64,000 nucleotides of DNA from Humisphaera borealis (GCF_015169395.1 NZ_CP063458.1:4030001-4094000), one strand, 5' to 3'. Positions 45,797 through 55,508 are shown, numbered from the stretch's first letter. Numbers and translations are program-made. The notes: generated from the letters alone by a model not told the origin.

Positions 45797-47461
45797 TCAA
45801 GGCCATTCTAACTCGATGAGTGTCACTCCTTGGCGAGCAAGAGTGAACTTCATTTCACAACGTCCACCGACGGCTCTCACTTCGGATTTCTCGCTCGCCG
45901 GGGCAAGCTGGCTGGCTTTCTCCAACTCACGAATCTGAACGGCGGTCGGGGACCGCGGTGAACCCATTGCACGCCAGGCGTGGAAGGAATTTGAGTGCGT
46001 CTCGTCGATGAGCGTGCGAGTGATCTTCGGGTTCCCGGCGGGCACGCCGTTTATGTCGAGCGTGATCGCAGCGTCGGCTCCCGCGACGTCGTCGTCATGA
46101 TAGTGCCACGCGAGAATGGTGATGCGTTTGCCGTCGCGGGCGGCGAGCGCGGACACGTCGGGCTTTCCGCGGACGCCGGTCTTCACGAGTTCGTCGAGCG
46201 GCACCGCGCCATCGCTTTGCACTCCAAGCCGCTGGCCGTTCATGCGGGAGAACATGCGGAAGACGTTCAGCACTGGCTTGGCGATGCCGTTGGTGGCGAG
46301 CGAGCGGAACCCGGCAAAGTATGGCTGACCTTCAAACTCGAAGGACCATGTGAGTGCGCCTTCGAGGTTGACGCCGTGCTTCTCGGCGAGGTCAAGCTTT
46401 CGAGGGAAGGTGGCGGCGGTATAGCTTGAGTACAGGGTGCCGTTCCGATACGCGCGGTCCGGCCCCGTGCAGGCTGCGCAGCCGTCCGGATCGGACTCGC
46501 CGATAACGACGGGCGTGCCCTTGAGCTCGGGAAACTTTGCGATCACCTCGAAGGCATCGTTGATCTCGCCAAGCTGGTTCGAGAGGCCCATCCGAACGTG
46601 GCCATCGACCCGGGACGGCTTGCCCTTCGCGTGGAAGGAAATGAAATCCAGTGGCGTGCCGCGCTCCTTGCTGGCGCGGTTCGTGCCTTTGAGACAGTGA
46701 TTCAGAAAGCTCTCGAGGAAGTCGCCACCCTTGCCGCCCGCCAGATCAGGCCCCCCAACTTTCGCCCGGGGAATGGCGCGGCGCACCGCGCGGATGGCGT
46801 GGTCGTGCAGCTTGAAGAACTCCTCTCGCGTGCCCTTCCAATAGTCGATGTTCGACTCATTCCAGGTCTGCCAGTACCAGTGCAGCACTTCCTCTTCGCC
46901 GTACCGGGCCAGGCAATGCTTCGCCCATTGATAGACCAGCTCCTCCCACTTTGCGTAATCCTTGGGCGGATAGGCCCAGCCGCCGAATAGTTCTTCGTAC
47001 TTCGATTTCGGGAACTGATGCCGATAAGGCTCCGGCTTCACCGAGAGAGCCTGTGGCATGAATCCGATCTGCACATAAGGCCGAACGCCGTTGTCGCGAT
47101 ACGCATCAAAGATGCGGTCCACGATCGTCCAGTCATACACGGGGTTGCCCGCCGCATCCTCGGTGTAGGCATTGGTCGAGCCCCACTTCAATCCGTGTTC
47201 TCCCTTGCCCGTGACGAGCAGGCTGTGCGTGCGGAAGAAGACCTCGTTCTTCTTCAAAGCGCCGAGTTCGCCAAGCAGGTCGCGGCCATGCGGCATGTAG
47301 GCGTAGTTCGGCTCATCCGCACCGAAGAAACGCCAGATTGGCTTGAGCGGACCACCCTGCTGCGTGGCATCCACTTCGATGTGGACAGGGAGTGATTGTG
47401 CATCAACGGAGGCGCTGGAAGTGAGCAGCAGGGCCGCGAGGAGCACAAGGGTGTATCGCAT
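45797..47461 (-). CDS. GH39-like secreted glycosidase (beta-xylosidase family)
   Basis: This 554-residue exported protein has a signal peptide (LVLLAALLLTSSASVDA). The TIM barrel shows WRFFGADEPNYAY near residue 43, FFRTHSLLV, the acid/base motif WYWQTWNESNIDYW near residue 200, and the nucleophile motif VVIGESDPDGC near residue 320, as in GH39 beta-xylosidases and iduronidases. A C-terminal beta-sandwich follows (RITILAWHYHDDD). It probably hydrolyses xyloside or uronate-type bonds outside the cell. No classic ribosome site is seen. It is convergent with dinB. Confidence 0.85.
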   Translation of the reverse strand: MRYTLVLLAALLLTSSASVDAQSLPVHIEVDATQQGGPLKPIWRFFGADEPNYAYMPHGRDLLGELGALKKNEVFFRTHSLLVTGKGEHGLKWGSTNAYTEDAAGNPVYDWTIVDRIFDAYRDNGVRPYVQIGFMPQALSVKPEPYRHQFPKSKYEELFGGWAYPPKDYAKWEELVYQWAKHCLARYGEEEVLHWYWQTWNESNIDYWKGTREEFFKLHDHAIRAVRRAIPRAKVGGPDLAGGKGGDFLESFLNHCLKGTNRASKERGTPLDFISFHAKGKPSRVDGHVRMGLSNQLGEINDAFEVIAKFPELKGTPVVIGESDPDGCAACTGPDRAYRNGTLYSSYTAATFPRKLDLAEKHGVNLEGALTWSFEFEGQPYFAGFRSLATNGIAKPVLNVFRMFSRMNGQRLGVQSDGAVPLDELVKTGVRGKPDVSALAARDGKRITILAWHYHDDDVAGADAAITLDINGVPAGNPKITRTLIDETHSNSFHAWRAMGSPRSPTAVQIRELEKASQLAPASEKSEVRAVGGRCEMKFTLARQGVTLIELEWP

Positions 47462-47507
47462 ATTGTTGGATCGAGGGTTGGAGGTTCGGCCCCATTCTAC
47501 TGTGATT

Positions 47508-47821
47508 TCAGGTGCTACTCTTGCTCCCGCCTCGGGGCCGGTGGTTCGGCCTTGGGGCCTGGCGCGGCAGAGGTCGACTTCGTCCGCTTTGCCGGCAGCA
47601 GGCCTCGATCAGGGGCTTGAGCCTGGCCGCGTAGGCGTCGTGGCCCGCCGGCGAAAGATGGATGTTGTCGGGCGTGAAGAGGTCCTTCTTGAGCGACCCG
47701 TCGGCGTTGGCGAAGTCGGCCGCGAGGTCGAGCGTGCGAACCATTCGTCCCGATCGAGCTTCAAAGCGTCGATTGCGGCGTTGGACTTCTGGATTTCGTC
47801 GTAGAACGGCCCGCCGGGCAC
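47508..47821 (-). pseudogene. 3' fragment of an SGNH/GDSL hydrolase with a frameshift
   Basis: One minus-strand frame reads PGGPFYDEIQKSNAAIDALK and DRDEWF, and then the adjacent frame takes over at about 47740 with VRTLDLAADFANADGSLKKD and FTPDNIHLSPAGHDAYAARL. The last motif, with Asp and His, is block V of SGNH esterases. The N-terminal half with the nucleophile Ser is missing. It is cut at about 47830, close to the tRNA-Arg scar. Confidence 0.65.
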
Positions 47822-47867
47822 GTGGGCCGGGAGGATCCCCCGTCACCGACGTCCCCCGTCGATCGAA

Positions 47868-47914
47868 TGCACTCGACAGGAGTCGAACCTGTAACCCTCG
47901 GTTCCGAAGTCCGA
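47868..47914 (-). tRNA. 3' half of tRNA-Arg(TCG), attachment-site-like scar
   Basis: On the minus strand the sequence holds an anticodon loop CTTCGGA (TCG), the 3' anticodon stem ACCGA, a T arm ACAGG-TTCGACT-CCTGT and acceptor strand CGAGTGC plus A. No D arm or 5' acceptor precedes it. It marks the edge of an integrated or rearranged segment extending to the right. Confidence 0.65.
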
Positions 47915-48131
47915 TCCAGAATACCCGAACACCTCTGTTTACCCGAGAAATTGAAGCGGTAACCGACCTTCGGTCACCTATTGAAACCCTAACAGGCGGG
48001 CGACTGGTTGTCGCCGACAACCGGACTAGGGGCGAACAGCCTACGCACCATACCCGTGGGGTCGGGTCTCTTTCAACTGCTATCAAACGAAGCTGCGTCG
48101 GTCACCCCGAAGCCGGCGGGGAGGGGGCGGC
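47915..48131. other. Spacer between tRNA scar and phage-like genes
   Basis: An open plus-strand frame reads EIEAVTDLRSPIETLTGGRL, but it has no start or known family. No other feature is seen. Confidence 0.35.
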
Positions 48132-48521
48132 GTGAAAGAGCGAAAGAAGATCCCCAAGCAAAAGGTATCGACTTCGCGCAAGGGCGATCCGCAGGCGGCC
48201 AGCCGCGGTGCGTCCGTCGCGCGGGCCAGGGCCGAACTGGGGGACGCGATCGATCGGCGATTGAATCTGGACATCGAGGCGATGGAACTCGCCCTGCTCG
48301 CGCGGGCGATCGGCGTGTCGACGTCTCAGATGCGCGCGTCTGAAGACTGCCAGCCTGGCGGAGCTCGAAGCGTGGACGCGTCTGGTCGAGCAGCGGGCGA
48401 AGGGGGTCGCGTGAGCCTGAAGCTTTCTCAGAAGTTGCGGCGGCGGCGGGGCGGCTCACGAGCCAGGTCCCCACTGGTGGTCGTGAGCGAGCCCGACCCG
48501 CTGCGCTGGGACGACGCGTGA
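48132..48521 (+). CDS. Basic hypothetical protein of a mobile element, 129 residues
   Basis: It starts at GTG behind a G-rich stretch. The first 30 residues are Lys/Arg-rich and a helical region follows (ARAELGDAIDRRLNLDIEAM, ALLARAIGVSTSQMRASED). This looks like a small DNA-binding or packaging-type protein, but no family is recognised. It precedes the replication initiator-like gene by 43 bp on the same strand and probably belongs to the same element. Confidence 0.4.
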   Translation: MKERKKIPKQKVSTSRKGDPQAASRGASVARARAELGDAIDRRLNLDIEAMELALLARAIGVSTSQMRASEDCQPGGARSVDASGRAAGEGGRVSLKLSQKLRRRRGGSRARSPLVVVSEPDPLRWDDA

Positions 48522-48564
48522 CGAGAGGGATCCGGGGAAGGGACGCGAACGGAACGGCGAGAAG

Positions 48565-49698
48565 ATGTCAGGTCGACGCGGACATTTTGGAAGGTTCGAT
48601 GCGCTGGCTGAGAACGGCTGGCTGGGCGTCCTGACGGGTCAGGAGCTGGCGCTGTGGTGCGCGTACGAAAAGCATGCGGACGCCGACGGCGTGGCGTACC
48701 CGAAGGGCGCGACGCTGGCGGGCATGCTTGGGCACGTCAACACCAATCACGTCGGCCGGCTGCGGCGGGCGTTGGTGGCGTACGGGCTGTTGGAGGTGAT
48801 CGAGCCAGGCGGCGGTAGCGGCAATGCGTGCCGGGTTCGGGTGCTGATGCCGGGGCAGGCGGAGGGCGCGCGGGCAGGTGATCGGGCGGGTGATCGGGCC
48901 GGCAAGCATGCGTCCGGGAAACACTCCCGGAATGGGAGTGATTGTGACGGGTCTAAAGACTCCCGGATCGGGAGTGTTCGCGGCGACAAACACTCCCAAA
49001 TCGGGAGGGCAAACACTCCCGATTCTGGTGGAAAAACACTCCCAATCCGGGAGATCGCTCATAGAGAAGAAGAGCCCAATGAAGAGCCCAATGAAGAAAT
49101 AACGGCGGCGAACCGCGCACCGGGTGTTCGGAGGGGGCCCGTGGCGGTGGGCATTTCCGTCGCCGCAGTTGAGAGGCTGGAGGCGGAGGCAGAGGCGATC
49201 CTGGACGCGGCGGGGTTTCCGCCGGACGACGCGATCCGCCGGCACCCGAACGCCGAGCTGCCGTTGCTTCGGGAGCTGGCGGCGGACGTCGAGTTCCTGC
49301 GGCCGCTGGGGCAGGTGGCGAACGTTCGGGCGTACTTCGCGCAGGGCATCCGCGAGCGGTGGGGGCCGAACACGCGGCGGGTGCAGGCTGAGATGGCCGC
49401 TGCGGCGTCCAAGGCGGTCGAGCAGCGGCGTGCGGCGCTGGCGGTGGCCGAGGCGGCGCAGCGGAGCCGAGCGACGGAGCAGGCGAACGACCTGGCGGCG
49501 CGAGAACGGCGGGAGCGGGAGGCGATCGAGGCGGTGCCGGCCGATCGGCTGGCGGAACTGGTGGAGGCGGTGCTGGAGGCCAACCCGGACCGGCGGTCGT
49601 TCTGGGCGAAGAAGCATCCGATGCAGAGCCCAGGGCTGAGGGCGGAAGTTCTGAAGTTGTTGACGATGCAGCAGACGGAGGTCGCATGCTCGACGTGA
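48565..49698 (+). CDS. Phage/plasmid-type replication initiator-like protein (O-like layout)
   Basis: This 377-residue protein has N-terminal residues 1-90 with a winged-helix look (LTGQELALWCAYEKHADADG, MLGHVNTNHVGRLRRALVAYGLLEVIEP), as in helix-turn-helix initiators of phages. Residues about 105-175 are a low-complexity linker rich in Ser, Gly, Lys and His. This linker is encoded by five copies of a CTCCC-N5-GGGAG motif. The C-terminal half is Ala/Arg/Glu-rich helix, probably coiled-coil. The layout resembles the lambda O gene, where origin iterons lie inside the initiator gene. No helicase loader is adjacent. The function is inferred from architecture. Confidence 0.5.
   Translation: MSGRRGHFGRFDALAENGWLGVLTGQELALWCAYEKHADADGVAYPKGATLAGMLGHVNTNHVGRLRRALVAYGLLEVIEPGGGSGNACRVRVLMPGQAEGARAGDRAGDRAGKHASGKHSRNGSDCDGSKDSRIGSVRGDKHSQIGRANTPDSGGKTLPIREIAHREEEPNEEPNEEITAANRAPGVRRGPVAVGISVAAVERLEAEAEAILDAAGFPPDDAIRRHPNAELPLLRELAADVEFLRPLGQVANVRAYFAQGIRERWGPNTRRVQAEMAAAASKAVEQRRAALAVAEAAQRSRATEQANDLAARERREREAIEAVPADRLAELVEAVLEANPDRRSFWAKKHPMQSPGLRAEVLKLLTMQQTEVACST
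48924..49104 (+). repeat. Iteron-like repeats inside the initiator gene, with adjacent purine/AT-rich stretch: candidate origin
   Basis: Fifteen-base imperfect palindromes CTCCC-N5-GGGAG start at 48924, 48960, 48993, 49016 (right arm degraded) and 49039; the last three are 23 bp apart. AACA usually precedes them. A relatively AT-rich, purine-loaded segment follows at 49057-49104 with a 12-bp tandem repeat (GAAGAGCCCAAT) in otherwise very GC-rich DNA. Iterons next to an AT-rich unwinding zone are the standard parts of an initiator-bound origin. Confidence 0.55.
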
Positions 49699-49892
49699 CG
49701 GCCGACTTTCAGCGCGGTTGTGGGTACCGAAGCCAAGGGCCACACAGCAACGTTGTCACAGCCGTCGTCACAGCCATTTTCGGCATGTGCCTAGAGTGAA
49801 CATTTCCTACAAAGTGCCGACTCTGAATGCTTCAGTGTTTCCCACCGACAGGCACACCGGTCAGCGGGGGCGTGACACTCCGACTCAGGCAT
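49699..49892. other. Gene-free spacer
   Basis: No gene-like frame. A short CACAGCCGTCGTCACAGCC repetition occurs near 49765. Confidence 0.35.
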
Positions 49893-50548
49893 TCAGTTCT
49901 TCCCGAAGGACTCGCTGAGTACCACGGCGCGGACGAGATCCTTGAATCCGCCTTTGTTGGCCGAGAGGTTTTTCATGATGCCGTCGATCACGGCGCGGTC
50001 GGCGAACTCGGGCGTCCGGCCCAGGGCGTAGGTCATGAGTTTCTCCGTGAGTGAGCGGGTGAATTGCTCGTGCCGCGCGATGAGCAGGCTGCGGAAGTCG
50101 GCTATGCCGGTGAACTTCTCGCCGGTGGGCAGCTCGCCGCTGGGATCGATCTTCTGCTCTTTCGAATAGTTCGCGCGCCAGCCGCCGATGGCGTTGAAGT
50201 TTTCCAGGGCGAAGCCAAAGGGATCGACCTTCCGATGACACGCGGCGCAGGTTTCGATCGTGCGATGCTTGGCGAGCTGCTCGCGGATATTGGTGGCTCC
50301 GCTGGCATCGGGTTCGATGAGAGGCACGTCGGGCGGTGGCGGTGGCGGCGTGTAGCCGAGGATCTTCTGCTGCACGTAAACACCCCGCACGACGGGCGAA
50401 GTGTCCACGCCATTGGCCGAGGCGGTGAGGAACGAGGCCTGGGTGAGTAGGCCGCCTCGCTGGCCTTTAGGCAGCGACACTTGGCGAAGTTGCACACCCT
50501 CCACTGGTGGCAGGCCGTAATGCAGCGCGAGTTCGCGATTGATCAAGG
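49893..50548 (-). pseudogene. DUF1592-family gene truncated at its 5' side
   Basis: Only the last about 215 codons remain: NRELALHYGLPPVEGVQLRQ, RGGLLTQASFLTASANGVDT, the haem motif in CAACHRKVDPFGFALENFNA, and the DUF1585 tail (ARHEQFTRSLTEKLMTYALG). The N-terminal cytochrome, DUF1587 and most of DUF1592 are gone. Similarity stops at about 50545, exactly where the kinase remnant on the other strand starts. Confidence 0.75.
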
Positions 50549-52779
50549 AGCAGGAGGCGCCGCGCCCCAGCGTCCGGCTGACCACCTCTGGCACGCTTAA
50601 CAAGGTCGCCGCGGCCTGCCAAACTGAGGCTGAACGGCTTCCGCAACTACTTCAGGGGGAACTCGACTGGATCGTGATGAAGTGCCTGGAGAAGGACCGT
50701 ACCCGGCGGTACGAGACAGCCAACGGCCTGGCCCGCGATGTCGAGCGATACCTGCACGATGAGCCTGTTGAGGCTTGCCCGCCGTCAGTGATATACCGGC
50801 TCCGCAAAGCTGCGAGGAAACATCGTCGGCTTCTGACGGCTACCGCATGTTTCGCCGGATTGCTGGTGGCTGCTGCCGCGGTCAGCACTGTCCTGGCGAC
50901 GTGGGCGATGCGATCCGAGGCCGCTGCGACGGCGGCCCGGGAGCACGCCGAATCCGCCCTTAACCGCGAGACGGCGGCGCACGCTGACGCCGAGGCGGCG
51001 CGGGCCAAGGCGGAGACCTACGCCGATCGCCTCAGCCGCGCAACCCGCTTCGCTTCGGACGGTATTGGCAGCTACTACCGCGGGAACTGGACCGAAGCGA
51101 ACGACCGATTTGCCCAGGCCGTTCAGGCCCAGCCGGATCTCTTCATCACCTACATGTATCGCGGCCCGATGTATGCGAAGCTCGGCCTCTGGGACCGCGC
51201 CGCTGAGGATTACGACCATCGCGTACAACTCTCGATGGGGGCCAATCCGCAGGCGTATTTCGAGCACGCCGTGCTGAAGCGATATCTCGGCGATGAGGCG
51301 GGTTATCGACGGATTTGCCAGGAGATGAGCCGGCAGCACGGCGGGTCGTCATCGTCGGACGACCAGCAACTCATTCTCCGCGCCTGCACGCTCTCATCCA
51401 ACACGGTCGGCGACGCCCAGGCGCTTGCCCGTCGCGGGGAGGGGACGATTTCGTCGTCATACCGCCCATGGACACTGAGCCACGCCGGCGTCGCACACCT
51501 TCGGGCTGGCAACCTCGATCAGGCCGTGGCCCGCCTCAACGAAGCGATGGAGAAAGGGGCCAATTCGCCCGGCGGAGTCCACCGGTTCAGCCAGTTCCCG
51601 CTCGCGATCACACTCTTCCGCCAGGGGAAAGTCCCCGAGGCGCAAAGCGCTCTGGCCAAGGGGAAGCAGGCGATCGAGGAATGGACGCAGGCGATGGTCC
51701 GCAACCCGTCGGGCACGATGCCGATTTCGTGGTCAGATTGGCTCGAATGCAACATATTTTGCCGTGAGGCCGAGGAACTGATGAACGGCGCTGTTCCCCC
51801 GGAAGATCCGCGGCTGATCGCGGTGTACGAGCGGGCACTGGCGACGATCACCACCGGTGACGCGTCCACTTTTATGGAGTCGGGGAGAAAGCATCTCGCC
51901 AGCAAAGCTTGGAACGAGGCCGCCGCCGACTTTGCCCGCGCCTTGGAACAGTTGCCCTACGGCGGGCGCATCGCTCTTAACGAAGGGCGGATGACTCTGG
52001 AGACGGTGCGGCAGCCCGAGGTTTTCGATAGGCTGGTGCAGCTCCGCCCGAATGATTGGCGCCTGTTTGGGGCGCGCGGCCGTCTGTTCGCCATTGGGCG
52101 CAAATGGGACTTGGCGGAAGCCGAATACGCCCGAACGCTGCAACTGCAGGAAACCGCGTTCGCGGCCGACGGCAACTCGGCTGATTTGCAGGTGCTGCGC
52201 GCCCGTGCCGCCGTGACGCAGGAACTGGCCTGCCTCCGTCTGCTGAGAGGTGATCAGGCGGGGTATCTCACGCTTTGCAGTACCGCTGTGCATGAGCATC
52301 AAAAAACCGAAGATGCAGTGACACTGAGCTTGGCATGCCGAACGGTCGTTCAAGGTCCGGGCGGCACCAGTGAGTCGTTGTCGCAGGCGATCCGTCTGGG
52401 CGAGCTTGCGGTTGCCAAATCGCCGGACGCGGCGTGGAACCACTATGCCGTGGCATTGGCGTACTGCCGGGCCGGACGGGATGCAGACGCGATCAAGCGG
52501 CTCGAAGAGTCGCTGCGTATGCACCCGGCGTGGATCGGGCGCGGTCAGAACTATGCACTGCTGGCCATCGCCTGCGCGCACCTGAATCGGAACACCGAGG
52601 CGAGCGACTGGCTCCGCCGCGCCCAGGCTCTCGGCGAAGAAATCGACGCCAGGTACGCGAAGACTGCGTTCGGCTACGCATCGACGGAGTACTTGGGGGA
52701 CTGGCTCAGCCTGCAGGTTTTGCTTCGCGAGGCGGATTCGCTCGTGAACCAGGCCGCCGGTCCATCCGACGCCAAGTAA
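50539..52779 (+). pseudogene. Ser/Thr protein kinase with TPR-like repeats, kinase domain deleted
   Basis: The frame enters at the end of a planctomycete-type protein kinase: IKEQEAPRPSVRL, LDWIVMKCLEKDRTRRYETA and GLARDVERYLHDEPVEACPP. A membrane helix follows (LLTATACFAGLLVAAAAVSTVLA) and then a large extracytoplasmic TPR-like region (WTEANDRFAQAVQAQPDLFI, GNLDQAVARLNEAMEKG, DADAIKRLEESLRMHPAW). The nucleotide-binding and catalytic loops are absent and no proper start codon exists, so it is non-functional as a kinase. The remaining 700 codons are undamaged. Confidence 0.8.
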
Positions 52780-52846
52780 ACGCCCGCAAACATTTCTCCT
52801 GTCCGCATTGACCTGCTTCCCTTCTCTCAGCCTCATGGAGGTTTCT

Positions 52847-55099
52847 ATGTCCTTTGGACGATCTGCTGCATTTCTCGCTATGACGACCTGTTTCCTGCAG
52901 ACAGGCATGGCGAAGGATGCCGCCAGTGTCGATTTCGCGCGCGACGTTCAGCCGCTACTCCAGGCCCACTGCATCGAATGCCATGGACCGAAGAAGCAGA
53001 AGAACGGATTCCGCCTCGACCGGCGCAGCGACGCTTTCAAGGGCGGAACGGCCGCGATGATCGGCCGCGGGAACGCCGACGCCAGCCGTTTGTACCTGCG
53101 GGTGAGCGGCGCCGGGCAAGATAAGCAGATGCCGCCGGACGGGCCGCTGAGCGCCGAGCAAATCAGCATCGTCAAGAGGTGGATCGACCAGGGCGCCGAC
53201 TGGCCGGACGCGCTGTCCGGCGAGACGCCACCGCCGCCGGCTGATCCGAAAGCCACGCAAATCATGGAAGCCTTGCGCAGCGGTGACACGGAAACGTTTC
53301 GAAAACTGCTGCGGGAAAATCCCGACGCTGCCAAGCGATTGGGAGCCAGCGGATTAACGCCGTTGGCGTACGCGGTCGTTTACGGTGACGTCGACGCGGT
53401 CAAGCTTTTGCTGCAGGCCGGGGCCGACGTCAACGCGCGGAGCGAAACCGGCGCGACGGCGTTGATGTTCGCCGCCGACAACCTGGAGAAATCCCGGCTC
53501 CTGCTGGAGGCCGGCGCGGACCTGAAAGCGCGGTCGGCCGATGGACGTACGCCGCTGCTCGTGGCGTGCAGCTGGTCACAAACTTACGACGTCATCAAGT
53601 TGCTGCTGGATCACGGCGCCAATCCCTCCGACGTCGTGAACAGTTATCGCGGGCCGCTGACGCCATTGCGGCTGGCGGCGGAGAAGGGCGACGGAGCCAC
53701 GCTGAAGCTCCTGTTGGACCGCGGCGCCGATGCGCGAGCGTTCGGCGGTATCCCTGCCCTGATGGCGGCGACGAGCATCGGTGATGTTCACAGCGCCAAG
53801 CTGCTGCAACCGTCGGCCGATCCCCAGGGCATCAAGTTCGCGGCTACGTTCTTTCTCTTGCCGCCGTTTGCTTCGCCGCGTGGAACGAACGATCCGGCCC
53901 CGATGCAGCTGATGATCGAAGCCGGTGCCGATATGAAGGCGCACGATCTCGCCGGCCGCACACTCCTGATGCTCGCGGTGACATCGGAAAAAATCTCTGA
54001 AGCGACAGTGAAAGCGATGATTCAAGCCGGCGCGGACGTGAGTGCAACGACGCCAGCCGGGATGACCGTGCTCGATTTTGCCCTCCAGCAGGGAAGGACG
54101 CCGATCGTTGATCTGCTGGAAAAGGCAGGGGCAAAGCCGGGACACGCCGCCGCTCGGCCGGAGGCGAAGTTTGCTCCCGCCGCTTCCGCCCGCGCCGCCG
54201 TGGAGCGCAGCCTGCCTCTATTGCAGAAATCCGACGCGATGTTTCTGCAGAAGTCCGGCTGTGTCTCCTGTCACAACAATTCATTGACCGCGATGACCGT
54301 TTCAGAAGCGCGAAAAGCCGGTATTGCAGTCGACGAAAAAATCGCTCAAAACTCGAAGAGCCTGATCGCCGCTGATGTCGAGGTCTGGCGCGAGCGGTCC
54401 CTGCAGGCCATGGGGATTCCCGGCGACTCCAACACGATCAATTGGATGCTGCTCGGCCTGGCCTCGGAGAATTACCCCGCCGACGCGTCAACCGATGCGT
54501 TTGCCCGCTTTCTGAAGAACGACCAACTGCCCGACGGCCGCTGGCGGCTGGTCGCCGGCCGTCCGCCGATCAACTCCAGCGACATCGCGATAACGGCAAT
54601 CTGCATGCGTGCCATGCGGGCCTACGCTCCGAAATCCGCGCGACAGGAGTATCTCCAATCCGCTTCCTGCGCGGCGGAATGGATTCGCTCCGCCAAACCC
54701 GTCACAACCGACGATCGCGCCTTTCAGCTGCTCGGCCTGAAGTGGGCCGGCGACGCACCGGCGTCACTCAAGCAAGCCGCGCGCGAACTCTTGTCCCAAC
54801 AGAAAGCCGATGGCGGATGGAGCCAGCTTCCGGCTATGCCCAGCGACGCGTACGCGACAGGATTGGTTCTCGTCGCGCTCAGTGAATCCGGGACGATCAC
54901 CGTGAACGACGCCGGCTTCCAGCGAGGCATCGAGTTCCTGCGCTCAACGCAGCTTCAAGACGGCTCCTGGCATGTCGCCACCCGGGCCATCGGAATCCAG
55001 CCATACTTCGAAAGCGGCTTCCCGCACGGCGGAGATCAATGGATTTCCGCCGCGGCGACCAACTGGGCGACGATGGCGCTGATCCACGCCGTCAGGTGA
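52847..55099 (+). CDS. Secreted cytochrome c / ankyrin-repeat / terpene-cyclase-fold protein
   Basis: This 750-residue protein has a signal peptide (residues 1-21, MSFGRSAAFLAMTTCFLQTG). A planctomycete cytochrome c domain follows (DVQPLLQAHCIECHGPKKQK, ending WIDQGADWP). About residues 120-410 contain five to six ankyrin repeats (GLTPLAYAVVYGDVDAVKLL, NLEKSRLLLEAGADLKARS). A second haem motif CVSCHNN lies near residue 470. The C-terminal third has QxxxGxW-type repeats (LKNDQLPDGRWRL, LLSQQKADGGWSQ, LRSTQLQDGSWH) of the squalene/prenyltransferase alpha-alpha barrel. The ATG at 52847 follows GGAGG; the role is unknown, probably redox-linked binding. Confidence 0.85.
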   Translation: MSFGRSAAFLAMTTCFLQTGMAKDAASVDFARDVQPLLQAHCIECHGPKKQKNGFRLDRRSDAFKGGTAAMIGRGNADASRLYLRVSGAGQDKQMPPDGPLSAEQISIVKRWIDQGADWPDALSGETPPPPADPKATQIMEALRSGDTETFRKLLRENPDAAKRLGASGLTPLAYAVVYGDVDAVKLLLQAGADVNARSETGATALMFAADNLEKSRLLLEAGADLKARSADGRTPLLVACSWSQTYDVIKLLLDHGANPSDVVNSYRGPLTPLRLAAEKGDGATLKLLLDRGADARAFGGIPALMAATSIGDVHSAKLLQPSADPQGIKFAATFFLLPPFASPRGTNDPAPMQLMIEAGADMKAHDLAGRTLLMLAVTSEKISEATVKAMIQAGADVSATTPAGMTVLDFALQQGRTPIVDLLEKAGAKPGHAAARPEAKFAPAASARAAVERSLPLLQKSDAMFLQKSGCVSCHNNSLTAMTVSEARKAGIAVDEKIAQNSKSLIAADVEVWRERSLQAMGIPGDSNTINWMLLGLASENYPADASTDAFARFLKNDQLPDGRWRLVAGRPPINSSDIAITAICMRAMRAYAPKSARQEYLQSASCAAEWIRSAKPVTTDDRAFQLLGLKWAGDAPASLKQAARELLSQQKADGGWSQLPAMPSDAYATGLVLVALSESGTITVNDAGFQRGIEFLRSTQLQDGSWHVATRAIGIQPYFESGFPHGGDQWISAAATNWATMALIHAVR

Positions 55100-55142
55100 G
55101 CATTCATATTCTCTCCGTAAGCATACACGTGTGTTGAGCTCG

Positions 55143-55508
55143 GACCGGTTTGTAGCCGGGTAGCTCAGAAGATCGATGCCGCCGTCATTGTCGCCGCCGC
55201 TTTTCGGAACGAGTATGGCGGACGAAACCATGCAGTTTGCGCCCGGGAACCGAAGACAACCAGCCGTTAACCTGCGGCCATTGGTCTCTCGTTCGACCAC
55301 AGACTTTCGGGCCAATCGGGCCAGACACGGGGTGGTTGAGCGCGCTAGGCGAAGACTCAGAAACCCGACGAGAGACTATCGCCGAGACTGCCCAGATCGC
55401 TAAACCCTCGCGGACGTGGGCGAAACAAGCGAAAACGCCAAGGCGGGTGGCCTCGGCGTTTCGTCTTAACCAGCGGGTCGCGATTTCTCGCGGCCGTCAT
55501 TTAAGTAG
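55143..55508. repeat. 370-bp direct repeat, copy 1
   Basis: It is strongly similar to 56852-57223 over its full length with scattered substitutions and a few small insertions. It contains a terminator-like hairpin and ends with GTCATTTAAGTAG inside the esterase stop region. Confidence 0.85.
55434..55466. terminator. Terminator-like hairpin in repeat copy 1
   Basis: An 11-bp stem with one mismatch (55434-55444 with 55450-55460) is followed by TCGTCTT. It would serve leftward transcripts of the esterase gene (minus-strand tail rich in T) as well as rightward ones. Confidence 0.5.

Noticed and set aside
48924-49053. CTCCC/GGGAG repeats as a CRISPR array
   Set aside because: Spacing is irregular and short (23-36 bp), the repeats are 15-bp palindromes, they lie inside an open reading frame and no cas gene is present.
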